From positions 1-9,274 of the forward strand of contig JAAZFA010000056.1 of NCBI GenBank assembly GCA_012511995.1: a stretch of 9,274 bases of DNA, given 5' to 3'. The notes beneath the pieces were generated by a model that was given only the letters and a program-made list of their open reading frames with translations, was not told the origin of the DNA and made no database searches. Positions 1 through 6,355 of this stretch are shown here, piece after piece (position 1 is the stretch's first letter; each line of letters begins with the position of its first letter). The position numbers and the translations under genes are program-made. This stretch comes from Thermoproteota archaeon. Lineage in GTDB: Archaea; Thermoproteota; Bathyarchaeia; Bathyarchaeales; Bathycorpusculaceae.

Positions 1-275
1 CCTCAGGATAATCCTATGAAGTGGGCTTCTACCTAACATCAACTAATCTAATAATATTAGCAATAGTTACAATCGTTGCTTTCTTCTTAAGACGCTCATG
101 GCGCCAAATCTGTCCGCTTAGTGCTTTAATTGCCCTCTTTAACCGGTTCCCGCCATTTAAATGGATTTCCGGAGTACGGTTAAAGAAGAAAAGTGCAGAG
201 TCTGGTATTTGTAAACGCGTTTTGCTCTACACAAGTCAAAGATGTATATGAAAAGAAAGGGGGTGATGTGGCTAG
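1..275 (+). pseudogene. Decayed membrane-anchored 4Fe-4S ferredoxin-type protein, 5' end outside window
   Basis: No single frame is intact, but pieces in successive frames form one recognisable protein. Frame 1 opens with PQDNPMK and stops at 34-36. Frame 3 (from about 21) then gives a hydrophobic helix (LIILAIVTIVAFFL), the motif ICPLSAL and NRFPPFKWISGVRL, typical of NapH/Fer4_5-like membrane proteins with the signature CxxxCPLGAL. At 194-196 a Cys codon lies in frame 2, GICKRV follows in frame 3 (204-221), and CSTQVKDVYEKKGGDV follows in frame 1 (223-273). Together these recreate a CxxCxxCxxxC ferredoxin loop broken by two or more single-base shifts. One cluster Cys is lost and CP has become CS. 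The expected second cluster is missing. Family members pass electrons near the membrane. Frameshifts from sequencing error are possible, but the neighbouring genes are intact and key cysteines are lost as well, which favours true decay. The family call is from motif memory only. Confidence 0.68.
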
Positions 276-292
276 TCCAAACCAACGGATAG

Positions 293-418
293 CCGAGATT
301 CTTTCAACCCAAGTTTGGTTCAGTTGTAATTGTTTTCGCTATTATAGTGCTTGCATTAGTGACCGTTTCTATAGGATTTTTTCTACAAAAACGAAACATT
401 CAAACAACAATGTGTTAA
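293..418 (+). pseudogene. Orphan transmembrane remnant
   Basis: After a stop at 290-292, frame 2 stays open to the TAA at 416-418 and encodes FFQPKFGS followed by one strongly hydrophobic helix (about 323-385, VVIVFAIIVLALVTVSIGFF) and a basic tail LQKRN. There is no start codon with a ribosome site. The piece is therefore probably either the end of the broken ferredoxin-type gene just upstream or the remains of a separate small membrane protein joined to it by a deletion. Hydrophobic-then-basic order fits a single-pass protein with a cytoplasmic C-terminus. I do not recognise a family. Confidence 0.4.
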
Positions 419-461
419 TCTTTTATTCTAATCCTCATTTAGACAAGTAAGGTAAATTCTC

Positions 462-1037
462 ATGAAGGTTGTTGCGTTTAATGGAAGCCCAAGACAGAAT
501 GGAAATACAGCAGTACTAATTAACAGAGTCCTAAAAGAACTTACCGTAGAAGGTATAGAAACTGACTTTATCCAACTTGGTGGACAACAAATACACGGTT
601 GCATGGCTTGCGGAATATGCAGAAAACAAAAAAACAAACAGTGCAAAATAGACGATAACATTAATCAATACATCCAAAAGATGGCGGAAGCTGATGGTAT
701 TATCCTTGGGTCTCCAACATATTTTTCCATGATGACCCCCGAATTAAAAGCACTCATTGATCGTGCAGGTTACGTTGCAAGAAGTAATGACTTTTTGTTT
801 AAACGCAAAGTAGGTGCTGCCATAGTTGCAGTACGCCGAACAGGAGCGATGCCCACCTTTGACGCCATAAACCATTTTTTCTTAATCAACGAAATGATAG
901 TGCCCGGTTCATCCTATTGGAATGTAGGAATCGGCAGGGCTGTAGGCGATGTAGAGCAGGATGAAGAAGGATTGGCAACCATGGAGACTTTGGGGAAAAA
1001 CATGGCTTGGTTGATTAAGAAATTAAAAATTAAATAA
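462..1037 (+). CDS. Isf-type iron-sulfur flavoprotein / NADPH-dependent FMN reductase family
   Basis: A 191-residue flavodoxin-fold protein. Seen: the N-terminal strand [16 protein letters not shown] (residues 1-16), the FMN phosphate-binding loop of this family; a compact cysteine motif C47-x2-C50-x2-C53-x7-C61 followed by KIDD; and GSPTYFS at 83-89, the second flavin-contacting loop. The spacing CX2CX2CX4-7C is that of archaeal Isf proteins, where it binds a 4Fe-4S cluster next to FMN and the protein reduces O2, H2O2 or similar acceptors in anaerobes. A plain NAD(P)H:FMN reductase or quinone reductase is the alternative. The protein is cytosolic, with no signal peptide. The ATG has only a weak upstream site (AAGGT, 448-452), and a T-rich TATA-like stretch (419-426) lies about 40 bp upstream. 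The gene stands alone, facing the hcp gene, with a terminator hairpin between them. Fold and motif are certain; the physiological substrate is unknown. Confidence 0.88.
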   Translation: MKVVAFNGSPRQNGNTAVLINRVLKELTVEGIETDFIQLGGQQIHGCMACGICRKQKNKQCKIDDNINQYIQKMAEADGIILGSPTYFSMMTPELKALIDRAGYVARSNDFLFKRKVGAAIVAVRRTGAMPTFDAINHFFLINEMIVPGSSYWNVGIGRAVGDVEQDEEGLATMETLGKNMAWLIKKLKIK

Positions 1038-1063
1038 TTCCCTCAAATTTATTCAATTATTTG

Positions 1064-1082
1064 AAAAAACAGCAAGTTTTTT
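1064..1082. terminator. Bidirectional A/T hairpin between convergent genes
   Basis: AAAAAAC (1064-1070), the loop AGCAA and GTTTTTT (1076-1082) form a perfect 7-bp inverted repeat whose arms give an oligo-T run on either strand. It lies between the 3' ends of the flavoprotein gene and the hcp gene, so it can end transcription from both sides. Archaeal RNA polymerase ends mainly at oligo-T tracts, so the T6 runs may matter more than the weak A/T stem. Confidence 0.55.
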
Positions 1083-1090
1083 AGAACAAA

Positions 1091-1115
1091 GAAGAAAAAG
1101 ATGGGTTTAACCCAT
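1091..1115 (-). terminator. hcp stop-codon hairpin with U-rich tail
   Basis: ATGGGTTTAACCCAT (1101-1115) is a perfect 15-bp palindrome (7-bp arms, 1-base centre) that contains the hcp stop codon. Read on the minus strand, it can form a 5-bp stem with a 5-base loop, followed at once by a pyrimidine/U-rich tract (CTTTTTCTTCTTTG). This has the layout of an intrinsic terminator overlapping the end of the gene. It may work together with the T6 run 20 bp further on. Confidence 0.42.
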
Positions 1116-2723
1116 GATTGCGTTGAGGTCTTCATCCGCTGTTTTAATCGGCATGATGTTGAATTTTTCAACAAGAACATTCAAGATGCCAGGAGTGATG
1201 AACGCTGGAAGGCTGGGTCCTATGCGAATATCTTTTACACCCAAATGTAGCAACGACAGAAGAATGGCGACTGCTTTCTGTTCATACCATGATAAAACAA
1301 TTGATAGCGGTAGGTCGTTTACTCCGACTTTGAATGCATCTGCTAATGCTAAGGCAATTTTAACTGCACTATACGCATCATTGCATTGACCAATATCTAG
1401 TAACCGTGGGATGTCATCTATCATACCAAGATCTTTATCAAAGAAGCGGAATTTACCACAAGCCAACGTTAGGATGATGGTGTTTTTAGGTGCTTTCTCG
1501 ACGAGTTCAGAGTAATAGCTACGTGAGTTTTTTGCTCCATCGCATCCACCCACTAGAATGAAGCGTTTGATATGCCCATCTTTAACTGATTGAATAACTT
1601 TATCTGCAACGTTTAGCACGGCATTTCTCCCAAAACCAGTGAGTATAGTTTTACCTTCGGCATCCTCGGGGAAACCTGGTAATTCGAGTGCTTTGTTTAT
1701 TACTTCACTGAAGTCTGGACCATTTACATGTGGTACACCAGGGAAGCCAACTGGACCAGTGGTGAAAATATTTTTGCTGTAGCTTTCCATTGGACGCTGG
1801 ATACAATTGGTAGTCATTAGGATTGCTCCGGGAAATTGTGCGAATTCTTTTTGCTGATTAAACCATGCAGTACCATAGTGACCGTAGAAATTAGGGTACT
1901 TTTTAAGTTCAGGGTAACCATGGGTTGGGAGCATTTCTCCGTGTGTATAAACTGTAATGTTTTTGTCTTGTGTTTGTTTGAGAATCTCCTCCAAGTCTAT
2001 TAGGTCATGTCCTGAAACGAGAATTGCTTTACCTTTTTTGTGGCCTAATGGCACTTTAGTAGGGACTGGATGACCATAGCGTTCTGTATTGCCCGCATCG
2101 AGGAGTTCCATCGCTCGGATGTTTATTTCTCCACACTTGAAAACTAAGCCAACAAAGGCGTTAACATCAAGGGCTTTATTGAGTGGTGCTGCTAAACCTT
2201 CGTAGATAAAGTCGAAAACTTTCGGGTCTTTCTTACCGAGTAAATATGCATGGTATGCATAAGCGGCCACACCTTTCAAACCGAAGGTAAGTAGCCATTG
2301 TAGTGAGTGTAAATCTGGATTAATAGAGGGCTCAGAATTTATACCGTGTTCTTTTCCCTGTGCAACTAAGCCTTCGGTTGTGTTTTCAAGTTTTAAGTAG
2401 GGATTTTTATTATGGATTTTTTGTTGTACTTGCAGTTGGTAATCTTCAGTTTTTTTAAGGTATTTCACGATTGCTTGGGGGTCAAAATTAACGTTGGTTA
2501 GTGTGGCAAAGAGAGCTTCGGAGGTGAATACATCTATTTGTTCGTCTCTTAATCCAGCGTTGTTGGCTAGAATCGAGAGTTGGCTGAGTTCTCTAAGTTT
2601 GTAAACGAGTAGGTCTTGGAGGTTTGCGACTTCGGGGGTTTTACCGCATACACCCATTACGGTGCAACCTTGTCCCTTGGCTGTTTGCTCGCATTGATAA
2701 CAAAACATTTGATTTTGACTCAT
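1107..2723 (-). CDS. hcp: Hybrid-cluster protein (hydroxylamine reductase), class I
   Basis: A 538-residue protein from the start chosen here. N-terminal cysteines C8-x2-C11-x8-C20-x5-C26 form the cubane cluster of class I Hcp. All seven hybrid-cluster ligands are readable by motif: H239 (SGHDL), E263 (THGEMLP), C307 (TTNCI), C394 (VGGCDGA, the persulfide Cys of the family), C422 (LACGKF), C447 (GQCNDAY) and E481 (SWYEQKA). The order and spacing match Desulfovibrio Hcp, so the enzyme should be active. Family members reduce NO to N2O or hydroxylamine to ammonia and can nitrosylate proteins; it is a cytosolic nitrosative/oxidative stress enzyme of anaerobes. Starts at 2738, 2723 and 2708 are all in frame. 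I prefer 2723 because GTGATC, matching the 16S anti-SD, lies 3 bases before it; the 2708 start (MFCYQC) matches the usual family N-terminus. No Hcr-type reductase gene is adjacent. Confidence 0.96.
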   Translation of the reverse strand: MSQNQMFCYQCEQTAKGQGCTVMGVCGKTPEVANLQDLLVYKLRELSQLSILANNAGLRDEQIDVFTSEALFATLTNVNFDPQAIVKYLKKTEDYQLQVQQKIHNKNPYLKLENTTEGLVAQGKEHGINSEPSINPDLHSLQWLLTFGLKGVAAYAYHAYLLGKKDPKVFDFIYEGLAAPLNKALDVNAFVGLVFKCGEINIRAMELLDAGNTERYGHPVPTKVPLGHKKGKAILVSGHDLIDLEEILKQTQDKNITVYTHGEMLPTHGYPELKKYPNFYGHYGTAWFNQQKEFAQFPGAILMTTNCIQRPMESYSKNIFTTGPVGFPGVPHVNGPDFSEVINKALELPGFPEDAEGKTILTGFGRNAVLNVADKVIQSVKDGHIKRFILVGGCDGAKNSRSYYSELVEKAPKNTIILTLACGKFRFFDKDLGMIDDIPRLLDIGQCNDAYSAVKIALALADAFKVGVNDLPLSIVLSWYEQKAVAILLSLLHLGVKDIRIGPSLPAFITPGILNVLVEKFNIMPIKTADEDLNAIMG

Positions 2724-2759
2724 CTTGATCACAAGCATAAATTATAGGTTCTTCATGAA

Positions 2760-2796
2760 ATAGCTGTTGTCCCTGATATTTAAGGGATAATGCTAT
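2760..2796 (-). promoter_or_regulatory. Nested dyad in the hcp leader
   Basis: Two nested inverted repeats share one centre: the outer arms are ATAGC (2760-2764) and GCTAT (2792-2796), and the inner arms are TCCCT (2770-2774) and AGGGA (2783-2787) around an 8-base loop. It lies just downstream of the best TATA-like box for hcp and about 37 bp before the preferred start. It could be an operator or a 5' leader hairpin; no regulator is encoded nearby. Confidence 0.38.
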
Positions 2797-2821
2797 GTCT
2801 GCACACATTACTAATCTTGAC

Positions 2822-2832
2822 CTTATATGGTA
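2822..2832 (-). promoter_or_regulatory. TATA-like box for hcp
   Basis: On the minus strand this reads ACCATATAAGG, a good archaeal TATA-box match. Counting about 26 bases downstream puts the transcript start near 2800, giving a leader of about 75 bases that begins at the nested dyad. A second AT-rich element (CTATAATTTA, 2737-2746 on the minus strand) is too close to the upstream start codons unless the transcript is leaderless from 2708. Confidence 0.35.
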
Positions 2833-2899
2833 TCTTGATTCTATAAAAACCGCCAAATTATCCTCATACACAACATTAAGTATTACGTTGAGGAACTGC

Positions 2900-2908
2900 T
2901 AAATATTT
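2900..2908 (+). promoter_or_regulatory. TATA-like box for the first SGNH gene, probable leaderless transcript
   Basis: The run TAAATATTT lies about 26-28 bp before the ATG at 2932, which is the archaeal spacing from TATA box to transcript start. There is no Shine-Dalgarno-like sequence before the ATG (AATACAGTT). The mRNA is therefore probably leaderless or nearly so. Confidence 0.4.
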
Positions 2909-2931
2909 CTAAAAGCAATTAAAATACAGTT

Positions 2932-3507
2932 ATGATCGAAAAAAACTTTAAAACACAAATAAGAGTTGCCTGCCTCGGAGATAGTATAACAGAATTGAGC
3001 GGTTATCCACATATGGTGTCAAAGAGACTGGGTAACAATTATGTTGTGGGAAACTTTGGTGCCTGTGGAACCAGCGTTTTACTTGATTCAGAGAGCCCAT
3101 ACATATACAGTGAAGCGCTTTCACAAGCAAAAAAATTTCATCCAGATATTGCCATAATTATGCTTGGTACTAATGATGCAATTTGTTCATTTGAACAGAA
3201 TGAACTTGCTTTTATTGATGATTATTTGATGTTGGTGGTCAATGTTCAGTCTTTTGATAGCAAACCTGTAGTATGGATTGTTAAACCTCCGCCCATTTTT
3301 GGTGATGGCATGTGGTTGAACAGTACTGTCTTATCATACAAAGTTATTCCTGCTATTATGAAGGTTGCAACGAGAGCTAATTTGCAAGTTATCGACGTTT
3401 ACTCTGCTCTTGATAACGTCTGCTTTTTTAACGACGGTGTCCATCCAAACTGCGAAGCTGCAAAAGTTATAGCGGAAATAGTCTGCCAAGCCATAGTGTC
3501 TCGATAA
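2932..3507 (+). CDS. SGNH/GDSL-family hydrolase, no export signal
   Basis: A 191-residue single-domain SGNH hydrolase (esterase/lipase/acyl-transferase fold). Block I is CLGDSIT with nucleophile Ser18; block II is NFGACGTS with Gly43; block III is GTND with Asn81; block V is DGVHPN with Asp168 and His171. The full catalytic set is therefore present. The conserved PPPIF stretch (about 122-126) is shared with the two paralogues in this window. The protein begins directly at the first beta strand (QIRVACLG) with no signal peptide or membrane anchor, and an in-frame stop (2920-2922) rules out a simple upstream extension, so it should be cytosolic. It is a tandem relative of the next gene, 108 bp downstream, and precedes a membrane acyltransferase. 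The substrate cannot be read from sequence; removing an acetyl group from a sugar or acting as a partner in acyl transfer are both possible. Confidence 0.9.
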   Translation: MIEKNFKTQIRVACLGDSITELSGYPHMVSKRLGNNYVVGNFGACGTSVLLDSESPYIYSEALSQAKKFHPDIAIIMLGTNDAICSFEQNELAFIDDYLMLVVNVQSFDSKPVVWIVKPPPIFGDGMWLNSTVLSYKVIPAIMKVATRANLQVIDVYSALDNVCFFNDGVHPNCEAAKVIAEIVCQAIVSR

Positions 3508-3558
3508 GAATTCCTGCTAGTGACGATTTCTAATTAATCTTTATTGCTGAAACATATT

Positions 3559-3566
3559 GTTATACC
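3559..3566 (+). promoter_or_regulatory. TATA-like box for the second SGNH gene
   Basis: GTTATACC in the 108-bp gap between the two SGNH genes is about 55 bp before the ATG at 3622. It predicts a transcript start near 3588 and a leader of about 34 bases, so the second gene probably has its own promoter. Confidence 0.28.
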
Positions 3567-3621
3567 GCAAACTAAAATTAGGGGATGCCAATTCTTTTGA
3601 GGAAATTAATTAGGGTTGACT

Positions 3622-4293
3622 ATGTACAACAAGCAGATGCCTTTAGCTTTAAGCGTGGTCTTATTGATCTTTATTTCTAGTCTTGTCTCGGCTGGTCTGT
3701 ATCAAATAATCAAGTATGACACCATTGTTCGTATTGCCTGCATTGGAGACAGTATAACAGAATTAAGTGGATACCCTTCTAAACTTCAGTTTTTACTTGG
3801 TGCAAACTATTCAGTCTCCAACTTTGGAGTATCAGGTTCAACGGTATCCTGTGATAACAAGATTGCTTATATGGAGCAAAAAAAATTCCATGAGGCGTTG
3901 GCTTTTCAACCAGATGTAGTTATAATCATGCTTGGAACTAATGATGCAAATTTGAAAACAGCTAATGACCCCGACATCAGTGAAGACTACAAGCAAATAG
4001 TAAATTCTTTCCGAGCATTAACAAGTCAACCAGATATTATGATGGTGCAGCCACCACCCATATATTCAGATTCTTCAGGTTATAATAACACGTATTTAAT
4101 CAACAACGTTATTCCAACTATCAATAGTGTAGCCGAACACTTTGACTTACATAGCGTTGACATGTATAGTGCGTTGAATGATTCTAAATATTTCGCTGAT
4201 GGAATACATCCTAATAATGAAGGTTCAACTGTCATCGCATCCACAGTTTATCAAGCAATAGAGAATAAATTAGGGTATTCTGGTCTCTTTTAA
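3622..4293 (+). CDS. Secreted or membrane-anchored SGNH/GDSL-family hydrolase
   Basis: 223 residues from the ATG at 3622. A TTG at 3616 is also in frame, but AGGG at 3612-3615 is well spaced for the ATG. Residues 8-30 form a hydrophobic segment after a short basic start (MYNKQM); VSA-GL at 22-26 could be a signal peptidase site, or the helix may stay as an anchor, placing the enzyme outside the membrane. The catalytic blocks are GDSIT (Ser44), NFGVSGS (Gly69), GTND (Asn107) and DGIHPN (Asp193, His196). It is clearly paralogous to the upstream gene (shared GDSITELSGYP, IIMLGTND, PPPIY/F, D-x-YSAL) and even closer to the dead copy at 8355-8990 (GSTVS, FADGIHP). An external SGNH protein next to an AT3 acyltransferase suggests surface-glycan O-acylation or deacylation; this is inference. 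Confidence 0.9.
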   Translation: MYNKQMPLALSVVLLIFISSLVSAGLYQIIKYDTIVRIACIGDSITELSGYPSKLQFLLGANYSVSNFGVSGSTVSCDNKIAYMEQKKFHEALAFQPDVVIIMLGTNDANLKTANDPDISEDYKQIVNSFRALTSQPDIMMVQPPPIYSDSSGYNNTYLINNVIPTINSVAEHFDLHSVDMYSALNDSKYFADGIHPNNEGSTVIASTVYQAIENKLGYSGLF

Positions 4294-4332
4294 ATCGTTC
4301 AAACAAAATGGCATTCTTTAAAGTTGAGTGCT

Positions 4333-4349
4333 TTAATAATAATTATTAA
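4333..4349 (+). promoter_or_regulatory. 17-bp A/T palindrome upstream of the acyltransferase
   Basis: TTAATAATAATTATTAA is a perfect dyad (8-bp arms around one base) that ends 9 bp before a TATA-like box, a position where an operator or activator site would sit. A looser repeat, TTAAAG/CTTTAA (4318-4336), overlaps its left edge. In AT-rich intergenic DNA such a palindrome could arise by chance. Confidence 0.28.
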
Positions 4350-4357
4350 CATTAACG

Positions 4358-4365
4358 TTTATACT
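4358..4365 (+). promoter_or_regulatory. TATA-like box for the AT3 acyltransferase
   Basis: TTTATACT is about 26 bp before 4387, predicting a very short leader before the TTG at 4396. That leader would just include the ribosome site GGAG at 4384-4387 only if transcription starts a few bases earlier. It supports a separate transcript for the acyltransferase. Confidence 0.32.
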
Positions 4366-4395
4366 GATTAGTTGACGCTTTAGGGAGACCGAAAA

Positions 4396-5460
4396 TTGCA
4401 CCTAAAAAATGGTGTCGGCGTACTTCCCGTTAATTTAATTCGAACGATCGCTATAGTCTTTGTCATTCTACTTCATGCCTCTACCCAACCCTATACTGAT
4501 ATAGAGTTGATGTCTACGCAAGGAGTCCAAATTTGGTGGGCTTCAAACGTCTATAATTCCCTTTCCCGAGTATGTATCCCACTGTTTGTAATGTTAACAG
4601 GGGCACTTTTGCTTCAACCAAGTAAAGCTGATGAACCGATAAAGGTGTTCTTTAAAAAACGTTGGACCCGCCTTGGTGTTCCTGTTATTTTTTGGGCATT
4701 TGTCTATTTCGTTTGGGCTTCAATAGTGAACGGGAAAATATTACCCTTTGATAATAGTCTGCTGGCTCTTTTAACTGGACCCGGACCATATTACCACTTC
4801 TGGTATCTTTATTTACTATTCGGCATGTATCTTTTAACGCCAGTTCTGAGGATTATTCTCAAATATGCAGATAAACATATTCTACGTTACACGTTTGTCT
4901 TATGGTTCTTAGGAACCGCTGTTGTACCGCTTTTAACTCTGTTTGGACAATTCTATTTAAATGAAAATTTCTTTATCTTTACAGGTTGGATAGGCTACTT
5001 TGTCATAGGTGCTTACTTAACAAGGGTTCAGATAAAACCTTCATTCCTTATCACAGGCTTAGTTGGTGGTTTGCTTTGGACTATCATTGGAACTTATTTG
5101 GTCATTGGTTCATTAGGTGAATCATATAGTCAATTTTTTTACGACGGTTTTAGCATCAACATGATTATTGCTTCGACTGCGCTGTTTCTGCTTCTATTAT
5201 CTATACCAAGTAATTTACAAAAGTCCATGGAAAAAAACTGTTTAATTCAACTTGTGAGCGCCAATACCCTACCCATATATCTCTTCCATGTTATCGTACT
5301 TGAATCTTTACAGAACGGTTACTTCGGTTTTACACTAAAGATTTCAAGTATGAATCCATTCATAGCAATTCCGCTTTCTGCTACACTCACTTTTTTCATT
5401 AGTTTGGCAGTAATTCTACCCTTAAAGAAAATTCCTTATGTGAATAAAATAATCGGATAG
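4396..5460 (+). CDS. Acyltransferase-3 (AT3) family membrane protein, WecH/OafA-like
   Basis: 354 residues and about ten hydrophobic segments (roughly 11-28, 58-74, 94-112, 130-155, 163-187, 190-208, 216-239, 250-267, 284-304, 322-345), the topology of the AT3 family. The two key motifs are seen: R16-x10-H27 in the first helix (NLIRTIAIVFVILLHAS) and R89-W-T-R92 in the following cytoplasmic loop (KKRWTRLGVP). PLFVMLTGALLL at 62-73 matches the family's second helix. Such proteins move acyl groups, usually acetyl from acetyl-CoA, across the membrane and onto glycans. There is no fused SGNH domain, but two SGNH genes lie just upstream on the same strand. The start is TTG: an in-frame stop at 4381-4383 and the absence of an early ATG or GTG fix it, and GGAG (4384-4387) lies 8 bases ahead. 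Substrate and acyl group are unknown. Confidence 0.9.
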   Translation: MHLKNGVGVLPVNLIRTIAIVFVILLHASTQPYTDIELMSTQGVQIWWASNVYNSLSRVCIPLFVMLTGALLLQPSKADEPIKVFFKKRWTRLGVPVIFWAFVYFVWASIVNGKILPFDNSLLALLTGPGPYYHFWYLYLLFGMYLLTPVLRIILKYADKHILRYTFVLWFLGTAVVPLLTLFGQFYLNENFFIFTGWIGYFVIGAYLTRVQIKPSFLITGLVGGLLWTIIGTYLVIGSLGESYSQFFYDGFSINMIIASTALFLLLLSIPSNLQKSMEKNCLIQLVSANTLPIYLFHVIVLESLQNGYFGFTLKISSMNPFIAIPLSATLTFFISLAVILPLKKIPYVNKIIG

Positions 5461-5520
5461 TAAAGTATACAATAGAAACAATTCTTATGTACTTCCTTAA
5501 TCATACAGAAGGCGATACTT

Positions 5521-5901
5521 ATGTCTGGCGAAACTGAAGCTAAGATTAAACAAGATATTCTAGTTGAAATCCAAACTCTAGAACAAAACTATCGGGTTCT
5601 TGTTGGATTTATTGCTGGAACAGATTATGACCCCCTTACGGTTGGTACAAGTATTCAAACCTTCAAAGATAGTCTGAGTCGTGCTAGTGCCTATGTGCTT
5701 GCTCTCTATAACCTTAAAGGTCGACGTGTTAACATACCTTGGGAGTCGCTTTTTACGAGCCTCGATTATGCGATAGCTACTTTTTCAGTTTCGGTTTCGA
5801 GTAAACAGTTGGATGCTGTTAGAACAATTCTTATAATGTCCAAGGAGCAGATGGGGCAGGTTCTTTCGTACTTCTCGGCTCTCAAGGAATCATTGAAATA
5901 A
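5521..5901 (+). CDS. Hypothetical all-helical protein
   Basis: 126 residues. I do not recognise a family. The sequence is predicted almost wholly helical by eye: about 4-32, 40-68 (ending KGRR), 73-93 and 95-125, with amphipathic heptad-like spacing, which suggests a small four-helix bundle. There is no signal peptide, no membrane segment and no cysteine, so it is probably a soluble cytosolic protein. The ATG has GGCGAT (5511-5516) upstream, close to the GGTGAT part of the archaeal Shine-Dalgarno, and a TATA-like GTATACAATA lies at 5465-5474. It sits 60 bp after the acyltransferase and 79 bp before the SRPBCC-like gene on the same strand, but each gap has its own promoter-like element, so a shared operon is not shown. 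Normal codon use and length make it a real gene. Confidence 0.7.
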   Translation: MSGETEAKIKQDILVEIQTLEQNYRVLVGFIAGTDYDPLTVGTSIQTFKDSLSRASAYVLALYNLKGRRVNIPWESLFTSLDYAIATFSVSVSSKQLDAVRTILIMSKEQMGQVLSYFSALKESLK

Positions 5902-5936
5902 AGCAAATTTACTTTAGATTCGGTGTTGACCTGAGT

Positions 5937-5946
5937 ATTTAATAAA
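5937..5946 (+). promoter_or_regulatory. TATA-like box for the SRPBCC-like gene
   Basis: ATTTAATAAA lies 35-44 bp before the ATG at 5981 and predicts a transcript start near 5967, giving a leader of about 14 bases. No strong Shine-Dalgarno site is visible before the start. Confidence 0.33.
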
Positions 5947-5980
5947 AAGAACAACTTAGAGATACTGATCAGTGACAGTC

Positions 5981-6355
5981 ATGGCGTATTTACGGGAAGA
6001 CAAACAAAAGATTGAAATCGACTATCCCTTGGAAAAAGTTTGGGCAGCTATCCCTGAAGTAGTTAAAACTATCGAATGGACGATCGAGGAGAAGGACGAT
6101 AACTTGTATAAACTTAAACTTAAGACAAAGAAGGGTTTCGTTGCTTATCCCTCCTCTGTATTTGTTGAAGTTATTGCAGTAGATGAACCGACAACGTGTG
6201 TAAGCATTAACGGGGAGACCCCTGTAACTACGATTACTTCTATGGCTGATTTTGGTAGAACTCGTGATCGGATTGAACTTTTTATTGAAGCTTTAGCTGT
6301 ACAACTGGATAGAGCTGTGCAATTAGAGAAGCAAGAAAGACGCAAAAAGAAATAA
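5981..6355 (+). CDS. Probable helix-grip (SRPBCC/START-like) protein
   Basis: 124 residues from the ATG at 5981; a GTG at 5972 is an alternative start. The order of predicted elements fits a helix-grip fold: a strand KIEIDYPL, a helix EKVWAAIPEVVKTI, paired strands around EWTIEEKDDNLYKLKLK and SSVFVEVIAV, another strand CVSINGE, and a long C-terminal helix (about 91-118) that usually closes the ligand cavity. The motif YPLEKVWAAI is the usual first strand/helix turn of SRPBCC proteins, which bind hydrophobic ligands or act as small folding or lipid-handling modules. It is cytosolic, with no signal. It ends in a very basic tail (QERRKKK) whose A-rich codons give a U-rich tract on the opposite strand, just beyond the stop of the convergent permease gene. 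The fold assignment is tentative and no ligand can be named. Confidence 0.62.
   Translation: MAYLREDKQKIEIDYPLEKVWAAIPEVVKTIEWTIEEKDDNLYKLKLKTKKGFVAYPSSVFVEVIAVDEPTTCVSINGETPVTTITSMADFGRTRDRIELFIEALAVQLDRAVQLEKQERRKKK

Noticed and set aside
193..450. An 85-codon plus-strand frame as an independent gene
   Set aside because: Its useful part (CSTQVKDVYEKKGGDV) continues the ferredoxin motif from the upstream frame, and the rest has no protein-like pattern; it is better read as part of the pseudogene.
1101..1115. ATGGGTTTAACCCAT as a regulator binding site
   Set aside because: It lies at the hcp stop codon between converging genes and is followed by a U-rich tract on the minus strand, so a terminator role is simpler.
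1114..1389. A 91-codon plus-strand frame within hcp
   Set aside because: It is antisense to the conserved C-terminal part of Hcp, and its composition is what a reverse-strand shadow gives.
2641..2871. A 76-codon minus-strand frame overlapping the start of hcp
   Set aside because: It overlaps the strongly conserved Hcp N-terminus in another frame, begins inside the promoter region and has no recognisable motif.
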